Origin: Udeniomyces pyricola
Lineage: Eukaryota; Basidiomycota; Tremellomycetes; Cystofilobasidiales; Mrakiaceae
Assembly (NCBI GenBank): GCA_039545295.1
Contig: BCIK01000020.1
Coordinates: 186,001 to 250,000 of the forward strand
Direction: 5' to 3'
Length of the DNA stretch: 64,000 nucleotides
The notes under the pieces are model-generated. The model had not been told where the DNA came from and ran no database searches. It was given only the letters and a program-made list of their open reading frames with translations. Below are positions 33,301-46,100 of this stretch, piece after piece; positions within the stretch are counted from its first letter, which is position 1; each line of letters starts with the position of its first letter. The position numbers and the translations under genes were made by a program.

Positions 33301-36300
33301 GACCGCGTTTTTTGGCCTATCCAGCATCCTTCGACGGTCTCTTCTATGAGTTTGAGCAGATCGACTCTGTAGGCACCGAAGCGATAGAAGCGATAGAACC
33401 AACGAAGGAGGAATCATGTCAGGGGCGAGTAATGTCATGAGACTGATATATGAGAAAGAGGGGTAAGTCGGACAACGCCACACAAAAAAAGCTTAACAAG
33501 TACGTACTCAGTCTTTTCCATCGATTTATCAACGGTGCTCTTTGCGCTCGAGGTGCCAGAGAGCTTGGTAAAGTCGAGGACGTGATTGACCGTTTCGATA
33601 AGCGACTGTCCACACGCCTGAATCGTTTCGAGGTAGGAGCCTTGCGTCATCGTCATGTCAGTCTCGGACATGAGTTCGCTACCGACAAGAATCCCATGAA
33701 GCGGCGTCCGAAGCTCGTGCGAGATGGACGAGATGAAGGTTCCCTTGGCCTTGTCGGCGAGAGTGAGGCGTCGCTTTAGGACAGCAGACAGGATGATCAG
33801 CTGAAGAACGAAGAGGAGGAGAGAAAAGAAGGAGCAGAAGAAAAGAGGCAAAAGCGAGAAGTTTGAGTTGGATTTGAAAAGAGGTCCGGAAAAGCAAACT
33901 AATCGGTAAGCGTTCCACTCCGGGTGATCGTCTCGGGGAGGAGCAGAAGAAACCTCACCCCGACGGCACGCAGGTACTTGAGTTCGTAGCCTTCGATGAA
34001 CTCTTTGGCGATATCGGAGGTATAGCAGACAACTGAAGACCAGAACCAAGACCAGAAAGCAATTTGATTTGGTTCAATTGGATCCAATCAGTCATGACTA
34101 GCTCCATCTTTCTTCGCAAACCCTTGACGAACACGCCACGAGACAGACCGGGACTCACCAAGACTGAAGGGGTTCTTGTCGATGTTGAACACGGGCACGC
34201 ACATGCACCACTGGATACCCTTTGGTAACGCCTGCCTCAAGAAGCTCGGCACACGATCGTAGATCTGACCGTCGGGGAACTCTTTGAGCCAATGAGCAAG
34301 CTTGTGGTGTTCGAGGGCCTCAATCGGTTGGGTCCGACTCTCGGGAGGTTCCGACGCTTCCGATGCTCCCAGGACGGGCAAAGCCGGCAGTGGACCGGAC
34401 GAGTTGGCCCTCTCGAGGAACGTCTGGGGACCTCCATCGCGGCCGGGTGTGCGGTCGGGGTTTTCGTCGTCGCCCGTCGAGCTCGCTGTAAATGGATCGA
34501 CCTGGTACGCGGTGTGGACTGTACCAGATTCATCGGTCGTTTCGACGAGTTCGAAAGAGGAGATATCAAGGACAAGAGCTCCGTCGACGGCAAGGGTCGA
34601 TCGAATCAAACGGGCCGCCTCTTCGTACACCTAGAATCGCTCAGGAGGATGTTCGTTAAGGAAAAATGGAGACGAAAGCATCAATCGTCAGGGGCTGCTC
34701 AGAACAGACCGCGGCACGGTCATGCCTTTTCTTTCATAGGAATGGCACCTGTCTTACCTTGACAAGAGCTACGTCGATCGATCCAGGTCGTACATCCATC
34801 TCGACGGTCTCTCGCGTGAACTTCTCCATCTACAAAACGATCAAGGTGATAGTGAAACCACTCTCTCATGATGAGCTGTCCGAAACAGACGACAATCGCA
34901 AAAGCGGACGCAGCACTGAAGATATGAGAGATCAAGCAACGTACCGAATCTTGAATGAGACCCCGCCGAACCAGGTGCAACTTATCCCTCCAGAGCTCCA
35001 TCTCTCTCATAACAATAGCCTGTCACAGACCATGCCACCAAGTATGCCAACGCCGCCGCTGCACGATCAGTCGTTCTGCTCTCGGAATCCGTAGAATTTC
35101 GTACCATTTCGAGGTTGGCACACAAAACGTAGGAGACAACGTACAGCAAATTCCTTGAGTACATGCCTCTGTCTCGGCGTGAATTCCTCTCGAGGCTTGT
35201 CGTCGATGACGCAGAGACTGCCAATGTTGTGGCCTTCTGGCGTCCGGAGAGGCGCACCGGCATAGAACCGAGCTAAACGACAAGGAACGGTACAACAGGG
35301 ATATAGAAAGACTGTCAGGCCCTATCAAATGCATCGAATTGGATCGGCAGAGAAAGTTGGTGTACCTTTGGGGTCTCCGACGACAAGGGGCTAGAGGGTA
35401 TGGCACAACACCAGATGGGATTCATCGTCAGCTTGATCGACGATCTGGTAGGGTGAGAACGAATCCTAGACCGAGGGACTTCGTAGTATCTCACATTGTT
35501 GACAAACCGCCAATCTGCACACATTCAAAAAAAAAGGCCAACAAAGAAGTTTTCGCGACAAAAGGGGGAGGGAGCAGAGCAAAAGAAAGGGCATCGTCAG
35601 CAGAGCAGTCAGCATCTAAAAAAGGCCAACTACGCGTTTGACGTACCCTTGTGAGTATCCAAGATGATCATGGGCTCGGCAGAGCTGCAAGCAACCAGGT
35701 ATATGGATGGACACGAATATGTAGTCAATAACATCAACTCATTGGTCATCACTAACGTCCAATCTATACCCCATTGCTTTCCATAGGTGGGAACGCCAGA
35801 AGGAAATTAGAAAAAGGAAGTCGACGCACTCCTGAAGGATCGTATGAGAGCACATAGACGGGAATCTTGACGTCTCATAGCAGTCCATTCCAGACCGAGA
35901 TTTGAACCACTGTCGGTGATCGTCGACTAGGGAGATGAGAACGATTTTGGTTTGAAACACTGGATATTGAGATCAAAGAGAAAGTCAACGTCAAGGAGCC
36001 AAGACAACGAAGACGGAAAGAAGGAGAGAAAAAAAGCCTGGCATAACTGGAAGCCACGATAAATATGAGGCGGAAGCGAAACGGGAAAAACAACGCACCC
36101 AGTTTGGCAAGGTGGGCAATGCGATCAAAGTTGACGTTGGTCGTATCAGAGATGACATCATATCTATTCGTTGCCCATCGCACATGGTTCGTAGACAAGG
36201 CAGCGGGAACATCAGTACAAATCAGTGCAAGCTTACTTTCATTCATTTATACCGGGATGTCTCCCTGGTTCGTCTTCTCGCATCTGAAGAAAAGAGAATG

Positions 36301-39300
36301 CAAATGTGAGACGAACCTGTATAATGCCTTTCTTCTTTCCCTCTCATTTGGAGGCTGGGGTGCAGGCAGGTAGCCCAGCTTGAGATAATCCGAGACATCC
36401 ATGCTGCCTCCAACGCGGGGTGAATTGTCGGAATTGAACCCAAGAGTCGCGTTCATGCTTGTGCTGCCGCCTGCAGCCGAAGACGAAGCCGAGCTTCGAG
36501 AGTTGATCGGCCTCTGACGGGGGAAGTGCGATGAGAGCGAAGATGGGAGGTTGGCTGAGCGAGGGCCGGCCGTAATAATAGTATGCGTCGGACGAGGCTC
36601 ATGGATGGTGGAAGCAGCTTGTAAGGAGGACAAGGAAGCATCAATTGAGCGTATGCCGTCCAGGTCGGACGAGGCTGCGACTGCGGAGGCGTCTGCGGTG
36701 TCTTCGGTTGAAGCTTGCTCTAATGGTAGCTTTTTGTCGACCAGCGAGGTTAGTGCCGGGGAGAGGTTGAGAAGTGGTGATGTTTGGCCTGACCTACGGT
36801 CCATCTCTGACTGAGCAGAAAGGAAATTCTCAAACGCTGCCGAGGCAGCCCAAGTAGCGAGGTCGTTGTTATCGTGCAAAGACCAAGTGTCCTTTTGCTC
36901 TGTGATGCGCGAGTGAGATGGAGTGCTGTAGCTCTGACCACGACCGAGGACAGTTCGGGAACTCGAACCCGAACCGGCGCTGCTGTTCCGTCTCTGCTCC
37001 ATGAACAGCTGTTCCCAACTGGCAGTGCTGCCTCTTCGACCCTGAGAGATATCTATCTCGCCGATATTGTCCAGAGCTGCGAGTCCATCTGCAAGTCCGT
37101 GGACTCCACTGCCCTCAGACATCGGCCTCAACTCCGCCGCCATTCCTTCTGACGCTCGACGAACGAATCCCTTCATGTTCCGTTCGTCATCAACTTCATC
37201 CTCATCATTCCCACCGGCGGCAAGGGCTGGATCACTATGGGACGACTCCTGATTTCGGTTCGTCCAGAGTTTCGGCTCGCCAAAGTAGTCTTCGCCCGCC
37301 GACATCTTCCTCGAGTCACGTCGAGCGTCGGTCTCGGGCAAGGGTGCGGTCGCCATCGGCAGGTGGAGTCCACCAGTCTCATGATCTTGTCTCGAACTGA
37401 GGAAATCGGATCCTGAGGTAAGTGATAGCGGGGGCGAGATTGGATGACTGCCTTGAGCGCTCGAGGCTACGTCTGCCGACGTTGTCGTCCCCGCAGGTCC
37501 ACCTTCATACGTCGGCGTGCCAGGAATGACTGCAAGACGACTGGCGTTCATCCTTGCTGCTGCCGACTCGGCGTCCTCGCTCGGCAGTAGACCTCCAGCG
37601 CTTGCGGTCCAGCTCAGGCCAACACGGCCTGTCTTGCTCTTGCGCGGCACGGTACGGCGCTTGGCTGACGATTTGCCACCATCGTCGCTTTGAGTCGCAT
37701 GATCGGCTGAACGATGATGATGGTGTGTGTGATGGTGGTAGGTAGCGGAGGAAGCCGAGGCCGAAGACGAGGTTGGGATGGAAGATCCACCAGGTTTAGA
37801 ATAGGCCCGGAGAGGATCGACGTGCTCATAATCGGGCGAAGGTAGTGATAGAGGCGCAAGGTTGGACGAGGCTCCCGCTAGCCGGACCGTCGCGGCGAAC
37901 TCTTTCGAGTCCATGAACGGTTTTCTTCGCGTGGACTGCACCAATCCGGAGCTGTCGCCTTGATTGGAACTAAGATCATCGTTGCCGTTGACATCATGCG
38001 ACGAGAGCGAGCGGGCAGACGACTGGCGGGTGGAGGCTTTGCTCGTGGCCTGAGGTGCACTTTCCAACCTCGGGCTCGGTAGCAAGACAGGTCCGCCAGA
38101 TGCTTTCGCACGTGCTTGGGCCTCAGAAAATGTTGGGAGCTGAAGCTTGGGCGGACGGGGAGAGGTATACGACGAGGAGCGAACGTCCTTGGCTTCCGCA
38201 CGGATAACAGAGGTCGGGATAGCGGGTGGGGTAGACGGACGAGGGGCATAGACTGATACTGAGGAGGATGGCGCTGAGGATGAGCCAGGCCTAAGAGAGA
38301 AACGAGAGCGAGAAGTCGAGTGCTGGACCAAGTCATCGGTCGGGGGAATTATGGGCGGGGTAGGAATCTTGAACGGACACCATTGACCTCGGGCGTATGC
38401 TTCCATGAACGAGGCCCAGTCCCACTGATCGACTGATTTACCGTCCACGTTGGAACTCTTGACTGCGCTTGGGAGACTTGAAGAAGCTGAAGGGGCTTCG
38501 CGTGCTGCTTGACCCGAGACCGGAATCCGCCACACCAAAGGCCATACATGAGGAAGCCAAAAGAAAGGCATTCGTCAGCAGCAAATTTGGACGCGGAAAC
38601 AATAGACATGATGCGTACGTGGCCAGTAATAGTCCAACCATACTCACCATCTAAAGGCGCCTTGATGCTGCCGACTGAGGGTGAGTTCTCCAAAGCCAAT
38701 GGTGGCGAGCATGTAAGCTCGGCAGGCAATCCAAGTCCGAGCTTTGCCGCCGCTTGAACGAGGACATCTTCGGTCGCATCAAACAATAGGGGCGTCGATT
38801 CCTGTATGGGGGGTGTTTGAACGGTCGGAACCAGAAATGGGAACGAGGACAAAGGTTTTTCTCCTGATTCTGACATGAAGGGGGCTGGCGAAGGAAGCGT
38901 CGGAAGGAGATTGCCGTGAGGTATGGCGAATGGGGTGCTTCCAGAAGGTAAAGAATCGACGGTGTGGGAAGAGGGTTGGTCAAATTGGCCGGACACAAAG
39001 GCAGATGAAGTGATTCGGGGGGAAGATGTGTGCGAGTGACTAGCGGTGCCGATGAGGGGTGAGATATGTTGATTTGGCGTGCTCGGTCGAGCACCTTGAG
39101 ATCGAATATGAGCTCGAGCTGATGAGAAAGGAGAGGGTGAGGGTAAGCCGCTCGATGAGAACGGGTTTGAGATGAGGTGAGACGGTGGTATGGGATGGTG
39201 ATTTGGGGGGAAGGCCGATAAATTGTCAGGCTCGCCTCCTGCCTCGACATGGTCACGTCCTCTTTCTGCTGCTATGATGCCTAAGCCTCCTGTCTCATCG

Positions 39301-39824
39301 ATGCTGCCCGCCCGCTTGGGAAAGCTAAGTGAGCTCGTGCTTGAGGCTCGCCTCATTGACTCTGCGAGGCCGCCCGACGGACTCCCGACAGCGCTTCTGA
39401 AGTCCAACTCAGACGGCATGCCGACTCCCATCGTACCAGCAGGAATAACGTCGACAGGCCGCCTGAGGCTGTTGCTCGACTCGTGATGGTTGATTGGGAC
39501 GGGAGCAGGGGTAGTCAGAGAAAGGTGAGAGGCTGATGGATTAGACCGGAGCTGGGTCTGGATGGCAGACAGAGGCCGAGGGCCAAGCGAAGGCGACCGT
39601 GAGCGGGGGGTCGCACGATCTCTCGGCGTACGAATTCGCGTGTTGGCCACGGGATGGGATATGGGCGAAGTATTCGGGTCGTCTGTCGGTCCAAGAGATG
39701 ACAATACCGACGACGAATAGGGAGAAGAGGACGAGGAAGGCAAAGCTGAAGCTTGAGGAGTACAGGGCAGGAGGGGTGGGGCGAGCGCGGCACGCGGCGA
39801 AGCCTGGAATGGAGTGTCGATCAT
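30367..39824 (-). CDS. Hybrid histidine kinase (GAF-GAF-HisKA-HATPase-REC)
   Basis: Twenty-four coding exons from 39824-38648, 38507-36317, 36163-36099, 35959-35830, 35684-35647, 35514-35495, 35390-35366 and 35272-35145 through to 30765-30482 and a final 14-nt exon 30380-30367 (TAG). Phase closes at all junctions (about 2251 aa). Residues 1-1110 are Ser/Pro-rich and disordered. GAF1 (about 1115-1285) begins ERRKALYRYDVISDTTNVN and has VLISLVDDHRQWFKSRSG and GSLCVIDDKPREEF. GAF2 (about 1310-1465) has ALVLDISSFEL and QWCMCVPVFN. HisKA carries the phospho-His in SISHELRTPLHGIL; the ATPase has NLIGNALKFTTSGYVQV, IDTGKGIS and GTGLGLAIV. The receiver (from about 2100) has SVDDNPINRKM, phospho-Asp in FMDLSMP, ALTGLA and LTKPV. 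A receiver-like but altered segment lies between (see findings). It should feed the Ypd1-type phosphorelay. Start is the ATG at 39824; an in-frame ATG at 39929 is possible, and a GTGAGT donor near 40399 suggests a leader intron. Confidence 0.85.
31551..31604. repeat. 9-bp coding minisatellite in the hybrid kinase
   Basis: Six units of the pattern GNGACAGGC follow each other: two GTGACAGGC, two GGGACAGGC and two GAGACAGGC. On the coding strand they give the tripeptides VSP, VSP, VPP, VPP, VTP, VTP in the linker before the receiver. Confidence 0.9.
31790..31837. repeat. 24-bp perfect tandem duplication in the hybrid kinase
   Basis: The stretch GATATTGGAGTTGCTCATAG and the four bases after it occur twice in direct succession. 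On the coding strand it yields the octapeptide SMSNSNIL twice, just after the pseudo-receiver segment. Confidence 0.92.
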
Positions 39825-41185
39825 GGCGACAGATGAGAGGAAAATGGGCTTCCTGCACGAATAGCGAGGGTGAGAATAAGGAGCAATTGCATGAGCAGGG
39901 GCGTCGAAGATGAGCGTACTGCGAAACATGAGTTATCCACGCGACGATCAGGGCCCGGCCGGTGATAGAATCTATAGTGATCCCGATGCCGAAGGTATCG
40001 CAATGGTGCAGCCATCGAAAGACATGTCACACAAAAACAATCCGAGCCAAGTGATGGTTTCGTCTTTGAGTACACACACCCGCCTGACGAGCCTGAGGTG
40101 GCAGCCGGGTGAGCGAAACGATATGGCATACGAGTACCCGTGGCAGAACCAGACAGAACCTTGTGTCAAGGAACGGCGACGCTGACCGGTCGAACGCGAC
40201 AAGCGTCTTGATCCCGAAAGTCTAGCAACGGCATCTGGACCATCGCTCAGAGTGAAGTTCACCAAGCGAGATGACCAACAGGGCCATGAAGGAGCAGTAT
40301 ACTCGGGATACACAAGACTACGGCGAGAGGGATAGACAGACAACGAAAGAGGAAGGGAGAGAGAGAATGATCTTGAGGCCGCGCGCTAGGCTGACTCACC
40401 TATTAGGTAATGTGTAGCGGTTGCCGTTCCTTTGCCTTGACGCGACAGACGGACCTGGACGTAAGTTTGGTCGGACAGACGAGGGGGTTGCTATGGATGG
40501 AGCGTGATGGCGAAGTCGTCTGCCGGAACAGAGGTGCGGAAGCCAAGACCGATCAGTTGAAGAAGCTTGGAAGCAACGTGGTGGTGGGAAGGTTCGGCGA
40601 GTAATTCACACCCATTCACAGGTACAACGTACAGTACTGTGAGCGCGGATAAAGAAGAGTCTGGCTAGCCTCGATATCATCAGTTCATACAGGTCGGTAC
40701 GATTGGTCGATCTCGCTGCACAGGCATGCTATGCAACTTTTGAGGATATAGTAATGATTAAGAAGAAGAAATAAGACTTTCCAGTACAACAAATTCTCAG
40801 ATATATGCCTAATTCACTACTTAGGGAACCACACCAGCTACAGCATATCTCAGAGCATATATGAACAGGCCGTTTGGTACCGAGACTAGGTCTGGCCAAT
40901 TGTCCAGGTTAGAGGCCTTAGTCAGCAGCCAACAGTTTCCAAACCAGGATGTGTTGAGGACCAACGGACCGACAGCCGGAGCGGTGTGTTCAGTTATTCA
41001 GCAGGGTTATATCGCATGATAATTGATGAGATGCATGGTGTACGTGTTTATGCACTTTTGTGATTAGATGGCAAAGATCATCCAGTCTCTGATTGCGAGT
41101 ATACCTTTTGGACCAGATGCCACGCTCTGATCAGTTCGTCGCAAGATCGGATCAAGCACATATAATCGAATGCTCTTGTGCATAT
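39825..41185. promoter_or_regulatory. Leader and promoter of the hybrid kinase; 3' flank of the Dabb gene
   Basis: 1.36 kb without a supported protein gene. A minus-strand donor (GTGAGT at 40399-40394) and a good acceptor (GTGCAG just before 39853) fit a 5' UTR intron of the kinase. The AT-rich part at 40740-41200 is the likely intergenic core. Nothing else recognised. Confidence 0.4.
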
Positions 41186-42006
41186 CTAGTCGTCAATCTC
41201 CATATCGTACGCCAAGACGTCCTCCGTATGGGGCCTGATATTCTCAATGACGACTCTACGAAACGATAGCGATGACGATTTGGACATGAGAGATCAGTAG
41301 GGGTCACGTTCAAGTGAAGATGCAGTAAAATTGAGTGAGACGCACTTCATGTGAGCATCGCTGACAGCGTATTGCTTCAGAGAGTCCATACTGTCAAAGA
41401 CGGAATAGAAACCTATGACAGAGGACGCCGGGTTGAGCCGAGTGATGGAGACGACAAGAAAGAGGGAGGAGAGAGGATAGAGAAATTCAGTGAGTATGGA
41501 ACGGTTTCGGAGCCGTCAGTTTGCTGTGGAAGGTACGTGTGGAGTCCAAGGTGAACTCTACTCTGCTGTTGTCTCTCAAGAGCGAAGGGCAGAGTTCGGG
41601 GGCGGGCAAAGCTAGCAACCGGCAACGACGTAGTGTGCGTTTTCGAGGTTGGTCGACGCCTCCTTGATTCCTTCTATACATCTTGCTTCCGATCCTGTGC
41701 TTATTTCGCCTTGTGTACGAGCAAGACTCGATCCCTCAACGTTCCACGTACACTCCTCGACCAGAGATGCCTTGAGAGCCGGTCGGCGTGCGCTTCCATA
41801 ACATCGCAAGTTGAGAAAACCGAAAAGAACTGACCGTAATCGAATCCCTTTGCGCGCTCCGAGATCTGGGTCTCACCAAGATGACCCTTGAGCGGACCAG
41901 GGACAGCGAGGAGCTTCTGGAAGCCGGCCTTGACAGAAACGAGATCAGAGGTGGGCTTGAGGCGCCAGAGGACGATGTGGATGATCTCTGGAGGGGCCGA
42001 GAACAT
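41186..42006 (-). CDS. Dabb (stress-responsive A/B barrel) domain protein
   Basis: Exons 42006-41835, 41412-41346 and 41255-41186 (TAG) give 102 aa in phase. The protein is a single Dabb domain: EIIHIVLWRLKP at the start, QISERAKGFDYG at the first junction, FYSVFDSMDSLKQYAVSDAH, and the end HTEDVLAYDMEIDD. Dabb proteins are small dimeric ferredoxin-like barrels; members range from plant stress proteins to polyketide and olivetolic-acid cyclases, so the function cannot be set here. The first intron is 422 nt, much longer than most in this window. The chosen start (42006) is the usual few residues before the first strand; an in-frame ATG at 42111 would add a 35-residue hydrophobic leader (MTSSYMLTSLLHSYLIVQLI...) that could be a membrane or targeting segment. 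Confidence 0.8.
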
Positions 42007-43153
42007 AACGATGAGAACAGGAATGCGAGGTAGGATGTGAACAGAGAAAACGATGAGTTGGACGATAAGGTAGGAGTGAAGTAACGATGTGAGCATATAC
42101 GAACTGGTCATGGTTACGGATGTCGATGGGTTGTAAGAAAGGTCACTTCCAGGGCTGGGTTGAACGTTGCAGGCGAGCTGTCGTTGCAACAGCAGCTAGC
42201 TTTACAAGCAGGGGCAGAGCCAGCTAGTAGGGCCGGCCCAGAGATTGCTGCCTGACCTCCTTGCCTGACCGACAAACGTCAAACGACATAAGAGGGCAAG
42301 CGGGCTTGTCCGGCCGTTGATCGATGATTGATGACCCCCTGCATGTGGCCACGGGCGTCGACGTGCAGGTAACCTCAGTTGGTGGCCAAATGATATGACG
42401 GTCTTGCTCCGAACGATATCGATCTGTCAGGTATCGATCAGGATAGTGAAGAAGGATACAATATACATGGCCTTGATTGTTGGAAGGTGGACGAGCGATT
42501 ATAGTGATAATAGCATACGATAATTGATTTATACATCAAATATATATAGCAAGTCCCCCTTTTCCCTGATATTATCCCTATGCCCACTCATCCTAACCTT
42601 GAGCCCCATCCTTCTTAACTGGTAGGGCTTCACGGGATCTCCATCAGTTTTGTACACAGAAAACTGTAGATTGGGGAGGTGAAAGGTGCATACGTCTTTC
42701 TGAGATGGATTAAGATGACACCGTCAAGCGTGACGCGTGAGATGATGACGATGATCGATGATCGTCAATCTCATGTGATCCCATCTGATCAACGTTCGGA
42801 TCGTTCGGATCGTTCGGACAGGAACGGCCGAGACGCTACCGTCCCCTACCCTAACCAGATCTAACCTTGTCCAACCTACGTCAACGTCAACGACCGTCGA
42901 CCGTCCCATCTTGCTTTTCCACCTGTCCCGCCCTTGCCTCACATCTCTCCCTCATCTCATACGCTCCATTCACCTACCAGTCTCACGGCCGCCTACCGAG
43001 CTTAACGACAGCTCAATTCAAGCCACAGCGCTCTCAGGCCGTCCCTGTGCACCGTGTCAAACCGAGTCCATCGCTTCTCTCGACGATCCCCGTTCCCGTT
43101 CCTTGCCTGGCTCATAACCTGTCAACCGTTATCCCATCTACCGGTTGCCAACC
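42007..43153. promoter_or_regulatory. Divergent promoter region (Dabb / TSC1)
   Basis: 1.15 kb between two divergent starts. It contains a threefold 9-bp direct repeat (GTTCGGATC) at about 42795-42821 and dense GATC/GATGA motifs around 42740-42790. No protein gene or RNA gene supported. Confidence 0.45.
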
Positions 43154-46100
43154 ATGGACGTCCTCTCGCTTCCACAGATCGTTGACCGCATGGCCTCTCA
43201 TGAGTCACCGTTCGCCCCCCTCTGGCGTCTGTCTACACTCGAATGCTATCTTCAGCTGCCCGAGGGGTCCTTGACGTCCTGTACGACGTCCCTCTTTCCG
43301 GCTGCAGTTGCCGCTGCAGCCGCTGCTACGTCGACTGCTCCGCCTTCCGCCTCTGGCTCGACTACTTCAATCGCCGCATCAACTCTATCTGCCCTGGTAC
43401 CATCTCCAATCGCTATCCTCGAGGAAGAGGAGAAAGACGAGGAGGGAGAGGATAGGTACGAGGCGAACGACGACGATAGCGCCGCTCACGAGCTAAGGCC
43501 GGACGAGCAAGGCCTGGAAGCCGACTCGGACGAGGTCAAACACATCAAGCAGTACTGGTTCTCCTCATCAATCGCTGGCACAGATGACGAAAAAGCAAAG
43601 TTTGCTGAAGGCTGCCTCCTCTCTTGGGCCCAAACTGATCCTGTGGTAGGCCGCTGTCATAGCATCCTAAGCTTCGCTCTTGGTTAGTTCACAGCTGAGG
43701 AAGCTGACTTGGATGCGCTCGATTGTCTCGTACGCCTCTTCACATGCTTCCACTCTCGACCGATACTTGCGACCTTTCTATGACAGAACTTCTTTGCCCT
43801 CCTTGTTCCGACGTTTCTCGCCCCATCGACGCGGCTTCTCACGGCAACCCTCATCTCGTATCATCTTCAGTCAGCTCCTCAGACCTCGACTCCGCATTTC
43901 GCCTCGTCTCCGCTGCTTGACCCCTTTCTGTCGTCCTCATTGCTCGACACCTCCCACACCGTCTTCCACCTCAATGTCACTATCCTCCTTGTCGTTCTTT
44001 CGGGTAGTCCGGGCAACCTGACAGAACGTGTTCCCGAGCTCCTCGCTGTCCTTGCTAAGGCTGTATGCTGGAACAGTGTCAATCATGCACAAGCAGAGAG
44101 CGGTAGCTCGCTTTTGGGAGGCATCGGTTCAACCGAAGAAGATGAAGAACTGTTTGATCTCACCAGTCTGAGGTCCCCTCCAACTCAGTATCAGATCCAG
44201 CAGGAGGCACCGCTCTCCAGGAAGGGTTCCGTCATTTCCATTGGAACCGATCACGGATCCGTTGCGCCCTGGGAGGTTCTAGGTGAGACATTGTGCTCAG
44301 CCATATGGCCCGTATCAATCGAGATACCAGACAGCCTGCCCGCTGTCTCGTAAAACAAAAGCAACAAAACAACAGAGTAGGAACTTGCGTGAACTGATTC
44401 TGTCAATTTACTTCGGACCCTATGTGACACTTCTTTCATTGTAGACACCTCGGCCGACGTGACGCGACCGCCTCCACCAGACACGTTCGCATATCTCTCC
44501 TACCTGTACTATATCTGGCCTCACAACCTTCTGGCTTTTCTCCGTGCTCCAACGGGATATTGCCACAGAGTCGCTGGTTCACGTGACAGAGATTGGAAGA
44601 CCATCTTCGACGAGAGAATGGTACTTAGGAAGATACGCGTACGTCATGCGGGGAATCCACTCCAGTCATGCTCAAGGAGAAAGGCAACATCCGATATCGT
44701 CGACGATTTTCCAGCGCTGGTACTGACTCACATACCTCCTTCTTCCTCTTCGACTTGCAGCCGTTCCTTCGTTCGCTCACCGTCAATCCAGATATCCTTC
44801 TCTCCGAGGATCCCCGAGCCGAGCTCAGAGAATCGCGTAAAAAATGGGCTTCGACGACACCTGACCAAATTGCGACCAATGTCTCGTTGTTACGCATCTT
44901 TCCACGCAGTTCGACGCCTGTGACGACGCCCGGTGGGGATGTGGGTCGAGTCGGTGCAATCGGGACGCCTCCTGCTGGAGGAGCTCAAGGAGGGGGTGAA
45001 CCGAGAAGCATATATGAACCGGGAGAGGACGGCGAAGTGGGTTGGGTCAAGAGCATCCTTGCCCCTTCGACGCTTACATCAGCCTTAAAGCAACCGCCCA
45101 AAATCAGGTCGCTCGGCACAAATCCGACTGAGGCTTTGACTCCACCGGCCGCAACCACGACGTCTCAAGAGGCTACCCCACGCTGGCCCCCAAGCTCACC
45201 TCTCGTTCAGACTGTCTCACTTCCTTCGACTCCCTCCTCAAGCTTCCCGACTCATGCTCTTGATCCCGCGTCGGCTGCACCTGGTCCTTCTGCTCCGACG
45301 GTGGCAGCAACGGCTACGACGCATCATCGCTCGCACCTCTCGACTAGCACTACTCCCTCAGACCTTCCGCCGCTCCCTCCTCCACCTCCTCCACCGCTCC
45401 CACCGACTGTCGCTCCTTTTGATGCCTCCCAGCCCCTGATCCCCTACGGAGATATTCCCAGAGATCTGGTCTCTTCCGTCATCACCCCGTCGTATCCCGA
45501 GCTTGTGGCTGATCGCATCGCCCTCCGTATCTCTCAAGTGACACCGGCACCCGTTTCGAACGTAGAGGCCGCTGCTGCTGATGGCCTGTCGAAACCCGAG
45601 AAAGATCAGATCGCACTGCTCAAGAGAGAAGTCTTCCTGTTGAGGAACGAGCTTAGCTTCGAAGTTTATCTCAAGAATCGATTTGTCCAACGTGAGTCAG
45701 TCCATCGGACGTTTCGCCTGTCTTGCACCTCATCCATCTGTAAGTGATGACATACGAAACAAACCACTGACGCTATCGATGCTCATGACGTCACTTCGTA
45801 CAGAAAACCAACGGCTTCACGGAGAACAAGTCAAGGCAGCCGCGACCGAAGCCGATCTTCAATCCCTTGTACGTCTCGCCTACTTCTAAATATCACCCTT
45901 CTTCGCGTTGTGCTGTTCTTTCGTCACATCGTTTCAGCAAAGTTCACCCACCACTCGTTCTTCTCTTGCCCTCCTTCTCTTTTCTTCCTCTTAGATTGCC
46001 GCCTATAAATCCTCCATGCACACCAACCGAACTCTCTCCCTCGACCTTGCTCAAGTCAAGACCAAACTCGATACTGATACTGCCAACCACCGCGCGACGC

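Noticed and set aside
41412..41820. Separate small gene inside the first Dabb intron
   Set aside because: ORFs here have no start context, no domain and no phase relation to the exons.
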